A DNA stretch of 64,000 nt from an uncultured Prevotella sp. (GTDB lineage Bacteria; Bacteroidota; Bacteroidia; Bacteroidales; Bacteroidaceae): positions 1 to 64,000 of the forward strand of contig CALUEX010000002.1 of the NCBI GenBank assembly GCA_944319815.1. Direction: 5' to 3'. Below are positions 52,342-59,840 of the stretch, in pieces; position 1 is the stretch's first letter, and every line of letters starts with the position of its first letter. The notes below the pieces were generated by a model. It was not told the origin of the DNA. It saw only the letters and a list, made by a program, of their open reading frames with translations, and searched no databases. The translations under genes were made by a program, and so were the position numbers.

Positions 52342-53895
52342 ATGAGCAAACAAGTAGAAAAAATCAAGGAGCTAATCGCCAAGCGCGAAAAAGCACGCCT
52401 CGGCGGCGGCGAAAAAGCCATAGAGAAACAGCACGCACGCGGCAAGTATACGGCGCGTGAACGCATCGATATGCTTCTTGATGAAGGCAGCTTCGAGGAA
52501 TTTGATATGTTCAAGCTGCACCGCTGCACCAACTTCGGCATGGAGAAGAAGCAATATCTCGGCGACGGCGTTGTTGCAGGATGCGGAACCATCGACGGCC
52601 GCCTGGTATATATATTCGCGCAAGACTTCACGGTAAACGGTGGCTCACTGTCTGAGACAATGGCACAGAAGATTTGCAAGGTGATGGACATGGCCATGAA
52701 GATGGGTGCCCCCGTAATCGGCATTAACGACTCTGGAGGCGCACGCATACAGGAAGGCATCTGCGCCCTGGCAGGATTTGCCGAAATCTTCGAGCGTAAC
52801 ATCCTTGCATCCGGCGTTATCCCGCAAATCAGCGGAATATTCGGCCCGTGTGCAGGTGGAGCCGTTTACTCTCCTGCATTGACGGACTTCACCCTGATGA
52901 TGGAAAACACTTCTTATATGTTCCTCACTGGACCTAAAGTGGTAAAGACCGTCACAGGCGAGGACATCGACCAGGAACACCTCGGCGGAGCAAGCGTACA
53001 CTCGACCAAGAGCGGCGTGACACACTTCACGGCTGCCACCGAGGAGGAGGCAATGGAGATGATAAAGACCCTCCTCAGCTACATTCCGTCAAACAACATG
53101 GAAGAAGCTCCGCGCAAGGAATGCACCGACCCAATCAACAGGATGGAGGACTCATTGAACGAAATCATACCCGAAGACCCCAACCAGGCATACGATATGT
53201 ATAAGGTCATCGGTGCGATAACCGACAATGGCGAGTTCTTTGAAGTACAGCCTAAGTTCGCCAAGAACATCATCGTAGGCTTCGCACGCTTCAACGGACA
53301 GAGCGTCGGCATCGTTGCCAACCAGCCGTCATGCTATGCTGGAGTCCTCGACGTCAACGCAAGCCGCAAGGGCGCACGCTTTGTACGCTTCTGCGACGCC
53401 TTCAACATTCCTATCGTAAGCCTCGTTGACGTGCCCGGCTTCCTGCCCGGCACAGGCCAGGAATACAACGCCGTAATCCTGCACGGAGCACAGTTGCTCT
53501 ACGCATACGGCGAGGCTACGGTGCCCAAGGTTACCGTTACGCTGCGCAAGAGCTACGGCGGAAGCCATATCGTCATGGGATGCAAGCAGCTGCGCACCGA
53601 CATCAACTACGCATGGCCATCGGCTGAAATCGCCGTCATGGGAGCAAGCGGAGCCGTTGCAGTGCTCTGTGCAAAAGAAGCCAAGGAGCACGAAGACCCC
53701 AAGGCTTTCCTTGCAGAGAAGGAAGAAGAGTACACCGATATGTTCGCCAACCCGTACCAGGCAGCTAAGTACGGTTACATAGACGACGTGATAGAGCCAA
53801 GAAATACGCGCTTCCGCATTTGCCGTGCTTTGGCACAGCTGGCAACCAAACGCGACGGTCTGCCCGCAAAGAAACATGGCAATATACCAATGTAA
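52342..53895 (+). CDS. mmdA: Methylmalonyl-CoA/propionyl-CoA carboxyltransferase subunit
   Basis: 517 residues from ATG 52342 ([20 protein letters not shown]). A crotonase-fold carboxyltransferase: [13 protein letters not shown] is the acyl-CoA oxyanion region and [11 protein letters not shown] the biotin-side one. It moves CO2 between methylmalonyl-CoA and biotin on the carrier encoded at 54174. The same family serves propionyl-CoA carboxylase (beta), methylmalonyl-CoA decarboxylase (alpha) and transcarboxylase. The nearby small subunit and carrier favour the decarboxylase type, but no membrane beta subunit is in the operon. Gap to mce: 111 nt. Confidence 0.88.
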   Translation: MSKQVEKIKELIAKREKARLGGGEKAIEKQHARGKYTARERIDMLLDEGSFEEFDMFKLHRCTNFGMEKKQYLGDGVVAGCGTIDGRLVYIFAQDFTVNGGSLSETMAQKICKVMDMAMKMGAPVIGINDSGGARIQEGICALAGFAEIFERNILASGVIPQISGIFGPCAGGAVYSPALTDFTLMMENTSYMFLTGPKVVKTVTGEDIDQEHLGGASVHSTKSGVTHFTAATEEEAMEMIKTLLSYIPSNNMEEAPRKECTDPINRMEDSLNEIIPEDPNQAYDMYKVIGAITDNGEFFEVQPKFAKNIIVGFARFNGQSVGIVANQPSCYAGVLDVNASRKGARFVRFCDAFNIPIVSLVDVPGFLPGTGQEYNAVILHGAQLLYAYGEATVPKVTVTLRKSYGGSHIVMGCKQLRTDINYAWPSAEIAVMGASGAVAVLCAKEAKEHEDPKAFLAEKEEEYTDMFANPYQAAKYGYIDDVIEPRNTRFRICRALAQLATKRDGLPAKKHGNIPM

Positions 53896-53927
53896 TGTTT
53901 CGTTTCAACATAATAAAAAACACAATC

Positions 53928-54080
53928 ATGAACAACAACGAAATCTATGCAGCCATAGCTTTGGCATTGCATGAGTTCGAGGGCAACAATGTGCATGACA
54001 AGGAAGCAGGCATCATCACAATCAGGAGCAAACACACTGAATGGGAAATGCATTCACTCAACATGACACCACGCCCATAA
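53928..54080 (+). CDS. Epsilon/delta-like small subunit of a biotin decarboxylase
   Basis: 50 residues from ATG 53928 (MNNNEIYAAIALALHEFEG). The pattern E-x-x-AAIAxAL, then GIITIRS, then a Trp and a C-terminal RP resembles the C-terminal tail of OadG/MmdD subunits and the free-standing epsilon subunit (MmdE) of Veillonella-type methylmalonyl-CoA decarboxylase. Those tails contact the carboxyltransferase. There is no membrane helix. It begins 32 nt after the carboxyltransferase stop. The assignment rests on pattern and place only. Confidence 0.6.
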   Translation: MNNNEIYAAIALALHEFEGNNVHDKEAGIITIRSKHTEWEMHSLNMTPRP

Positions 54081-54090
54081 TGAGTGGAAT

Positions 54091-54150
54091 GAAGTTTTGG
54101 GACAGGTGGCAAATGTACTTCGTGACAGGCGCCAGCCTGTCTCAAAACCT
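54091..54150 (+). promoter_or_regulatory. Competing hairpins between the small subunit and carrier genes
   Basis: GACAGGC (54124-54130) pairs perfectly with GCCTGTC (54135-54141). Alternatively TTTTGGGACAGG (54095-54106) pairs with CCTGTCTCAAAA (54136-54147), with one mismatch. The two structures share the 3' arm and exclude each other. No T-run follows, so this is not an ordinary terminator; mRNA processing or dosage control is possible. Confidence 0.45.
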
Positions 54151-54173
54151 CAAAACTAATAAAACAAAAAGCT

Positions 54174-54605
54174 ATGAAAGAATACAAATATACGATAAAC
54201 GGTAACAAATACAACGTTACCATCGCAGGGATAGAAGACAACATCGCTAACGTTGTCGTTAACGGCGAGGAGTATAAAGTCGAGATGGAAAAGGAGCCGG
54301 AACCTGTTAAGAAGAAAGTTGTTGTAAAGCCTGTCGCGGCTCCAGCTCCGGCAGAGGCTCCGGCATCAGGAAATGGCACGAAAGTCAACGTCAACAATGC
54401 AGTAAAGTCTCCACTGCCGGGAGTTATCGTCGAAATCAAGGTAAAGGTGGGTGACGAGGTGAAGGCCGGAGACACGGTCGTTGTACTCGAAGCCATGAAA
54501 ATGGCCAACAACCTTGACACCGAAAGAAGCGGAAAAGTCACAGCCGTTCTCGTAAGTGAGGGTGAGAGCGTAATGGAGGACACCCCACTTGTAGTAATAG
54601 AATAA
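54174..54605 (+). CDS. mmdC: Biotin carboxyl carrier subunit
   Basis: 143 residues. The C-terminal ~70 residues are a biotinyl domain with the acceptor Lys in VLEAMKMANN. A Pro/Ala linker (AAPAPAEAPASG) joins it to an N-terminal piece (YKYTINGNKYNVTIAGI) typical of the gamma subunit of sodium-pump decarboxylases. It shuttles CO2 as carboxybiotin. Last gene of the operon, followed by a very long hairpin. Confidence 0.9.
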   Translation: MKEYKYTINGNKYNVTIAGIEDNIANVVVNGEEYKVEMEKEPEPVKKKVVVKPVAAPAPAEAPASGNGTKVNVNNAVKSPLPGVIVEIKVKVGDEVKAGDTVVVLEAMKMANNLDTERSGKVTAVLVSEGESVMEDTPLVVIE

Positions 54606-54616
54606 CGACCAATAAT

Positions 54617-54679
54617 TATAGTCCCAAAACAAAGCGCCTGGAACATAAACTGTTCCAGGCGCTTTGTTTTGGGACTATA
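54617..54679. terminator. 29-bp perfect hairpin, bidirectional terminator
   Basis: Arms 54617-54645 and 54651-54679 are perfect inverted repeats of 29 bp with a 5-nt loop. It lies 11 nt after the biotin carrier gene and 26 nt after the end of the convergent minus-strand operon. The stem holds a T-rich GCTTTGTTTTGGG segment on both strands in place of a separate T-run. Confidence 0.8.
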
Positions 54680-54705
54680 CGATAGCCACGGCACATATCT
54701 TTATG

Positions 54706-54822
54706 TCAACGTTCACCCTTTCCGTGTGGCTTTACCTTAGGCAGGTGTTTCCTCTTGCGTATCCACTCGGCTTTGCGCTTTTCGTATTCTTCTTGGTGAC
54801 GTTCAAGAAAATTATCTGCCAT
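54706..54822 (-). CDS. 38-residue charged protein (function unknown)
   Basis: MADNFLERHQEEYEKRKAEW and a basic tail. It begins one base after the stop of the DUF4270 gene, so translation is probably coupled. The residues are strongly helical, acidic at first then basic (KRKHLPKVKPHGKG). Short proteins of this type recur in Bacteroidales with no assigned function as far as I know. Confidence 0.6.
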   Translation of the reverse strand: MADNFLERHQEEYEKRKAEWIRKRKHLPKVKPHGKGER

Positions 54823-54823
54823 A

Positions 54824-56242
54824 CTAATGCCTAAACCTACTATAAACAACCTCCAACTTAATATCGCCGTTCTTGTTTTCGCTGCCACCAACAAGTCTCG
54901 TGCTCGTCAAGCTCATGTCGTGCACGACCTTGAGAACTTGCCCAGACGAGTTTGTAGTCAACGTAACGGGAATGATTACCACCTTGTTCCAGTCTTCACT
55001 CCTATCTTTATTGTTGTACATATAGGTAATCATGCCTGAAATATTGTTGAAGACATAATTGTTATAAGCAGAATTATATGTGGCCGTAAACGACTTCTGA
55101 TAGTCAACTACATTCTCATTCTCAAAAAAACTATACAAACTATCCTTTGGTATCATTAACAACGTTGACGGAACATCTAATGAATATTCACCATTATACT
55201 CGTTATTAATACGAGTAAGGGTCAGTTTCGCAGTATTAAGAGTATCATTTTCATGCCCCAATTTCACGTCATCAACGGGCAATGTCAATTCCGTAAATAT
55301 GCCAGCTGGGGTTTTCAGGTACGTACAACTATTATCTGCAGCCAACGCTTCAAGAGCATCCCCATCGTTGACTATGGTCGTTGTCTGCAGCACTTCCTCC
55401 GTACCTGCGAAAGTAGAAGTACCGACAAACGTAGAATCGGCCTTGTACTTAAAATAAACGTTCAACTGGCTGACCATCACGTATGCCATTGACCCAAGTC
55501 CGTCATTAACCTTAAAATAGAAGCCTGGGCATACATTATGGATGAAGTTGTATGAATTCTTGAAATTGGACGGGTCCTCATAAAACTTGCGCATTATATA
55601 AGTCCCGTAATTATTGTACTTGTTTCCTTGTTTGTCGGTGTATTCCCCGTTAAGGCTTATCTTTATATTGGGGGTATAAGAACTCTCGTCTGCACGGTTT
55701 TCGTCACTTACGGAAAGGTCGGTAAGAGTATAAGTCTTATTAACCTTAAAACCATCAGCAGAGACGTAGCCTTCTTCCTGTGGGTCGAAATTAGAATAAT
55801 ACTTCTTTTCCTCTGACATCGGCTCTGACATCTCATAAGCCGTCAGGTTCATAGTCGCGAGCGAATCGCCGTAGAAACTTGTATAATAAAGCCTTATATA
55901 ACAAGAGTCGGCAATAACATTGCCCGCGCCATCCAAACTGACAATACTGTCCTTATCAGGGAACGTATAGTTTTCAAGCGTACCGAACTGCGCCATGAAG
56001 TCTCCCGTAATATAGTTTCCGCTCTCCGGGTCGCGAATTTTGCCCAAATATCCCGTAGTGTTACGTGACAAGACCGAATCTACGGTGAAGGAGCTTGAAG
56101 ATACGTCAAACGTCGCAGTAGCCACATCTAACAAGTCCGACGTATCCGTAAGGGAATTTCCTATTGTATCTGTCGTATCGTCACACGCCGTAAACGCCAC
56201 TGACAAAGAAAGCGCCACAGCAACAAAAAAATTAATTTTCAT
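54824..56242 (-). CDS. DUF4270 lipoprotein
   Basis: 472 residues with lipobox FTAC (Cys20). The opening DDTTDTIGNSL and the long beta-rich body with SYTPNIKISLNGE match the DUF4270 family. Function unknown; the lipid anchor places it at the outer membrane. It follows the starch-synthase-like gene by 35 nt, and that linkage is frequent in Bacteroidales, which hints at a role in a surface or storage glycan. Confidence 0.75.
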   Translation of the reverse strand: MKINFFVAVALSLSVAFTACDDTTDTIGNSLTDTSDLLDVATATFDVSSSSFTVDSVLSRNTTGYLGKIRDPESGNYITGDFMAQFGTLENYTFPDKDSIVSLDGAGNVIADSCYIRLYYTSFYGDSLATMNLTAYEMSEPMSEEKKYYSNFDPQEEGYVSADGFKVNKTYTLTDLSVSDENRADESSYTPNIKISLNGEYTDKQGNKYNNYGTYIMRKFYEDPSNFKNSYNFIHNVCPGFYFKVNDGLGSMAYVMVSQLNVYFKYKADSTFVGTSTFAGTEEVLQTTTIVNDGDALEALAADNSCTYLKTPAGIFTELTLPVDDVKLGHENDTLNTAKLTLTRINNEYNGEYSLDVPSTLLMIPKDSLYSFFENENVVDYQKSFTATYNSAYNNYVFNNISGMITYMYNNKDRSEDWNKVVIIPVTLTTNSSGQVLKVVHDMSLTSTRLVGGSENKNGDIKLEVVYSRFRH

Positions 56243-56277
56243 TGGAATGTCAATCTAATAGACAACGGTGAAGTTAG

Positions 56278-57099
56278 TTATTCAGATTTGGCTTCGAGTA
56301 TCCTGTCATAAAAATCTTCATAGGCCTGACAGATTTTGTCGTCTTCGGGACTGGTCATAACCGGCAATCCCCTACCCTCGGCATATTCCATCAACTCAGG
56401 ATTAACATCCTTACCTGCGCCTATGACGCCATCCGAATAGTCGATGGCAAGTTTCTGCAAATCAACGAAACTGAAGTTCTCGTTATATTTATCCAATATG
56501 TCTGACTTTACGTCACGGAATTCTATGCTTCTCCTGAAATTGTCACCGAGACTTCCCTCCAGCTTCTCCGAGAACAACGAAGTCACTATCTTGGCATTGG
56601 CAAAAGAAGGTTCATCCTGATAAGCCGCCCGGATATACAATGGTATTATCGAGCACATCCATCCCTGGCAATGAATTATGTCCGGTACCCAACGCAACTT
56701 CTTGACGGTCTCAAGCACTCCGCGGGCAAAGAATATTGCCCTCTCGCCGTTGTCGTCATACTCGTTGCCGTTCTCGTCAAACGCCATCAAGCGTTTCGTG
56801 AAATAGTCTTCATTGTCAATGAAATAGACCTGTATCCTTGTTGACGGAATCGAGGCCACCTTTATTATCAGCGGATGGTCGGTCTCGTCGATGATGAGCA
56901 TCATACGCGACAAGCGTATCACTTCATGCAACTGGCCGCGCCGCTCGTTGATGTTGCCCCATTTAGGCATGAACGTCCTTATCTCATAGCCCTTGTCTTG
57001 AATTAACTGTGGTACCACACGCCCCAAATGCGACATCTCGCTTTCAGGTACATACGGAGTGATTTCCTGGTTTATGAATAATACCTTCTTTGCCGTCAT
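56278..57099 (-). CDS. Glycogen/starch-synthase-like protein, N-terminal domain only
   Basis: 273 residues matching the first Rossmann domain of GT5 glycogen synthases (KKVLFINQEITPYVPESEMS, WVPDIIHCQGWMCSIIPLYI). The second GT-B domain is absent and the frame is closed cleanly, with no frameshift. The canonical KTGGL of active glycogen synthases is replaced by ESEMSHLG. It is thus unlikely to act alone as a synthase. Such proteins recur beside panC in Bacteroidota. TACCTTTGC lies 19 nt upstream. Confidence 0.75.
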   Translation of the reverse strand: MTAKKVLFINQEITPYVPESEMSHLGRVVPQLIQDKGYEIRTFMPKWGNINERRGQLHEVIRLSRMMLIIDETDHPLIIKVASIPSTRIQVYFIDNEDYFTKRLMAFDENGNEYDDNGERAIFFARGVLETVKKLRWVPDIIHCQGWMCSIIPLYIRAAYQDEPSFANAKIVTSLFSEKLEGSLGDNFRRSIEFRDVKSDILDKYNENFSFVDLQKLAIDYSDGVIGAGKDVNPELMEYAEGRGLPVMTSPEDDKICQAYEDFYDRILEAKSE

Positions 57100-57118
57100 G
57101 ATGTTTAAATTTATCCTT

Positions 57119-57127
57119 GCAAAGGTA
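57119..57127 (-). promoter_or_regulatory. -7 element of the starch-synthase-like operon
   Basis: TACCTTTGC on the minus strand, 19 nt before ATG 57099. The panC promoter on the other strand is less clear (GTTATTTTGC, 57233-57242). Confidence 0.6.
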
Positions 57128-57277
57128 CAAAAAAGTTCTCAAAATGAGGAATTTTTTTTCGTTTATTAGACTAAAAGCACCCTTTTAACGGCATATTTTT
57201 GGGATTATTCTTTTTTATTCAAGAAATTTGTTGTTATTTTGCACGCCGATTCAATAAGCGTTGAAACATTATTTATC

Positions 57278-58129
57278 ATGAAAGTTTTTCATAAAATAGT
57301 TGAGCTCCAGAACAAATTGTTCGATGACAGGAAGCAAGGCAAAAGCATTGGGCTGGTACCCACGATGGGCGCGCTCCACGAAGGGCACGCCTCCCTGGTC
57401 AGGAAAAGCGTCAACGACAATGACATCACGGTTGTTTCAATCTTCGTCAATCCCACACAATTCAACGACCCAAAAGACTTGAGTTCATATCCGAGGGACC
57501 TCGACGCTGACTGCAAGCTGCTTGAAAGCGTTGGCGCAGACTATGTCCTGGCGCCGACGGTCGAGGAGATGTACCCTACACCGGACACGCGCCACTTTGA
57601 GTTCCCTCCGGTAACGACCGTCATGGAAGGCGCACACCGCCCCGGCCACTTCAACGGCGTATGCCAAGTAGTCAGCCGCCTGTTCTACATCGTGCGGCCT
57701 GACAGGGCTTATTTCGGGGAAAAAGACTGGCAACAAATTGCCGTTGTAAAGGCCATGGTCAAATACCTCGGCCTAAACGTTGACATTGTTGAATGCCCGA
57801 TAGTGAGAGACAGCGACGGCTTGGCAAGGTCTTCGCGCAACGCCCTGCTGTCGCCCGGCGAACGCAAGATAGCCCCAAGCATATTCAAGGCTTTGAAGGA
57901 AAGTGTCGAATACGCTAAAACACACAGCGTAAAAGAAACCCACGACCACGTGACCGAACAGATTAACGCCACGGACGGCCTTGACGTGGAATATTTCGCG
58001 ATTGTGGACGGGAACACGCTGCAAGACGTCAACAGCTGGGACGACTCACGATACGTCGTGGGCTGCATCACTGTATATTGCGGAGACAGGCCCGTAAGAC
58101 TTATAGACCACATAAAATATAAAGACTGA
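57278..58129 (+). CDS. panC: Pantothenate synthetase
   Basis: 283 residues from ATG 57278 ([15 protein letters not shown]); 13 codons upstream overlap a likely -7 region. It joins pantoate and beta-alanine with ATP in the cytoplasm. [15 protein letters not shown] carries the HxGH nucleotide motif; [13 protein letters not shown] and [10 protein letters not shown] (KMSKS equivalent) follow. panD follows after 7 nt, so the cell makes its own beta-alanine from aspartate. Confidence 0.95.
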   Translation: MKVFHKIVELQNKLFDDRKQGKSIGLVPTMGALHEGHASLVRKSVNDNDITVVSIFVNPTQFNDPKDLSSYPRDLDADCKLLESVGADYVLAPTVEEMYPTPDTRHFEFPPVTTVMEGAHRPGHFNGVCQVVSRLFYIVRPDRAYFGEKDWQQIAVVKAMVKYLGLNVDIVECPIVRDSDGLARSSRNALLSPGERKIAPSIFKALKESVEYAKTHSVKETHDHVTEQINATDGLDVEYFAIVDGNTLQDVNSWDDSRYVVGCITVYCGDRPVRLIDHIKYKD

Positions 58130-58136
58130 CATAACC

Positions 58137-58484
58137 ATGATGATAGAAGTCCTGAAAAGCAAACTGCATTGCGTCCAAGTGACGGAAGCCAACCTTAACT
58201 ATATGGGAAGCATCACCATAGACGAAGACTTGATGGATGCGGCAAACATGATAGCCGGCGAGAAAGTGCAGATTGTCAACAACAACAACGGCGAACGGTT
58301 CGAGACGTACATCATAAAAGGCGAACGCGGCAGTGGCTGCATCTGCCTCAACGGGGCAGCGGCAAGGAAATGCCAGGTTGGCGACACCGTGATAATAATT
58401 GCTTATGCCCTGATGGACTTTGAGGAAGCAAAACATTTCACGCCCACCGTTGTGTTCCCGGAGCACAATAAAATTGTAAAATAA
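58137..58484 (+). CDS. panD: Aspartate 1-decarboxylase
   Basis: 115 residues. The proenzyme cuts itself between Gly24 and Ser25 in YMGSITID, leaving a pyruvoyl group that decarboxylates aspartate to beta-alanine. [15 protein letters not shown] and [15 protein letters not shown] are the other family parts. Two Met codons open the frame; either may be used. Coupled to panC. Confidence 0.95.
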   Translation: MMIEVLKSKLHCVQVTEANLNYMGSITIDEDLMDAANMIAGEKVQIVNNNNGERFETYIIKGERGSGCICLNGAAARKCQVGDTVIIIAYALMDFEEAKHFTPTVVFPEHNKIVK

Positions 58485-58510
58485 ACGCGGCATAACGCCA
58501 AAAACAATAA

Positions 58511-58556
58511 AAGTAAACGCTGGTTTCGCTAATAGAAGCCAGCGTTTACTTTTTAA
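58511..58556 (+). terminator. Terminator of panC-panD
   Basis: AAGTAAACGCTGG (58511-58523) pairs with CCAGCGTTTACTT (58539-58551), extended inward by a few pairs with one mismatch, and is followed by TTTTAATTT. Confidence 0.9.
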
Positions 58557-58573
58557 TTTGTATCCTTTCACAC

Positions 58574-58616
58574 TGCAAAAAGGCACATATCGGCGTCTAA
58601 AAAGCATCCTTTTAGG
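58574..58616. repeat. 22-bp-period repeat, copy G (2 units)
   Basis: TGCAAAAAGGCACATATCG (58574) and TCTAAAAAGCATCCTTTTAG (58596), 22 bp apart, just outside the panD terminator. The shortest copy. Confidence 0.5.
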
Positions 58617-58685
58617 AAGCAGTTTGCCGTTTTCCATAAGTCATTGAATATCAAGATATTATGTGATAATTGTTTTTAATGACTT

Positions 58686-58800
58686 ATTACACGTGAGGTC
58701 GGTATAAGAAAACGATTGAAAAAGTTGTGGAAATGAGATATTTTTAGTACCTTTATAGTCGACAATCAATAAGTTGCGTTATATAAAACAAATCATTAGT
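58686..58800 (+). mobile_element. IS982-type 5' end remnant (promoter part, no transposase)
   Basis: ACACGTGAGGTCGGTATAAG at 58690 matches the ends at 59317 and 59747. It is followed by AGTACCTTTATAGTCGACAATCAA, nearly the same as the promoter-leader of the minus-strand IS fragment near 59655. The transposase start expected after ~58800 is missing; the lipoprotein gene comes instead, in opposite sense. Confidence 0.55.
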
Positions 58801-58818
58801 CCTAAAATGTGATATGTC

Positions 58819-59298
58819 CTAATTGGAGTGCTTACAAGATTTTACTTCGAAATAAGCTTTCATTACTATTTTCTTATTGTCTATTCTTGCATCATCAGAA
58901 TATGCTGTATTACAGAACTTATAGTGACCTGCCTTTAAAAAAACTTTAGCATAATCATTTATGCAACTATATGCAGGTATTTCTTTTCCCATCAAAATGG
59001 AACCAAAATCATTTTGTATACGAATCCATTTTCCTTTTACTTGTCTTTCTATCCAATACTCATCTGAAAGATATATATAATGCCACTGTGTTTGATTCTT
59101 AATACTATACAGTATAACAATGGAATCTCCTTGTGAAAAACGACATTGTTTAAGCTCTATATACAGAGAGTCTTTGTTCTTATTAGAACTTGAGGAAGGT
59201 TTTATTTGATATTCAGTGTCTGCTTTTGGGGCATTATTTTTGGGGATATTACATGAGAATATCCCAAAAGATAATATGCAAAAAAATAAAAACTTCAT
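58819..59298 (-). CDS. AT-rich lipoprotein of unknown function
   Basis: 159 residues with lipobox IFSC (Cys16). After a Ser/Lys linker comes a beta-sandwich-like part (YIELKQCRFSQGDSIVILYS, then YWIERQVKGKWIRIQNDFG) reminiscent of bacterial Ig-like domains; several Cys are present. I cannot name a family. Its base composition is clearly more AT-rich than its neighbours and it lies between IS982-type end remnants, so it was probably acquired. Confidence 0.65.
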   Translation of the reverse strand: MKFLFFCILSFGIFSCNIPKNNAPKADTEYQIKPSSSSNKNKDSLYIELKQCRFSQGDSIVILYSIKNQTQWHYIYLSDEYWIERQVKGKWIRIQNDFGSILMGKEIPAYSCINDYAKVFLKAGHYKFCNTAYSDDARIDNKKIVMKAYFEVKSCKHSN

Positions 59299-59413
59299 TT
59301 TAAAAATTTTAGTATCTAACGTGAGTTTGACGAAATCAAGTTCAACATAAAAGTTGGTGATTAGCGAAAATTGTTGTATCTTTATAGTGCTAAATTACAA
59401 AGAAATACGAACA

Positions 59414-59551
59414 ATGATTGCTATGCTCACCGACGACAAAGTTACAGAATTATTTTGTATGGCAGACGATTTCTGCAAGTTTTTTGACTCTCAAATGGAA
59501 AAATACAGTGTCCGTGACGTCCGAAAATGCCGTTACCACCGTGACAGCAGG
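59414..59551 (+). pseudogene. IS982-type transposase fragment, plus strand
   Basis: Encodes MIAMLTDDKVTELFCMADDF and continues CKFFDSQMEKY and KCRYHRDS, the first ~45 residues of IS982-family transposases. The frame is then lost where the minus-strand fragment begins (about 59550). The DDE catalytic part is absent. Confidence 0.65.
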
Positions 59552-59614
59552 ATATTTCTTTGAAAACTCGTCTATAATACAATAAATTTCCGTAATTTTG
59601 TCCTTGGTAATCAT
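59545..59614 (-). pseudogene. IS982-type transposase fragment, minus strand
   Basis: Encodes MITKDKITEIYCIIDEFSKK, a different IS982-type N-terminus from the plus-strand one. It is preceded on its strand by TACCTTTATAGG-type promoter sequence (near 59655). Only ~23 residues remain. Confidence 0.6.
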
Positions 59615-59775
59615 CGTTGAATGTTTTTGTAACTGCTTGATTTTCACCTATAAAGGTACAAAACATTCACGAGATTACCAACTATTTACACTCTTTTTTT
59701 ATCCCGAACTGGCGTATATTTTGATACACAACTCGCTTTATTCTGATTTTCGTCGAACTCACGTTATTACCATCA

Positions 59776-59810
59776 AAAAGGGCCGGAAAGCCGCAAACTT
59801 TCCAGCCCTT
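59776..59810 (-). terminator. Terminator of galE
   Basis: AAGGGCYGGAAAG arms at 59778-59790 and 59798-59810 (one G-U pair on the transcript), followed on the minus strand by TTTTTGATGG. Confidence 0.85.
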
Positions 59811-59840
59811 GTAATTTGTAAGACGAGACAATCCTGCCCC

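Larger units (their letters stand above)
59317..59766. mobile_element. Head-to-head IS982-type remnant with terminal inverted repeats
   Basis: The ends TAACGTGAGTTTGACGAAAT (59317-59336) and its inverse at 59747-59766 match at 18 of 20 positions. Inside are two transposase N-termini pointing at each other (separate entries). The element is 450 bp, has no complete transposase and cannot move by itself. It stops 12 nt from the galE terminator hairpin. Confidence 0.65.
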
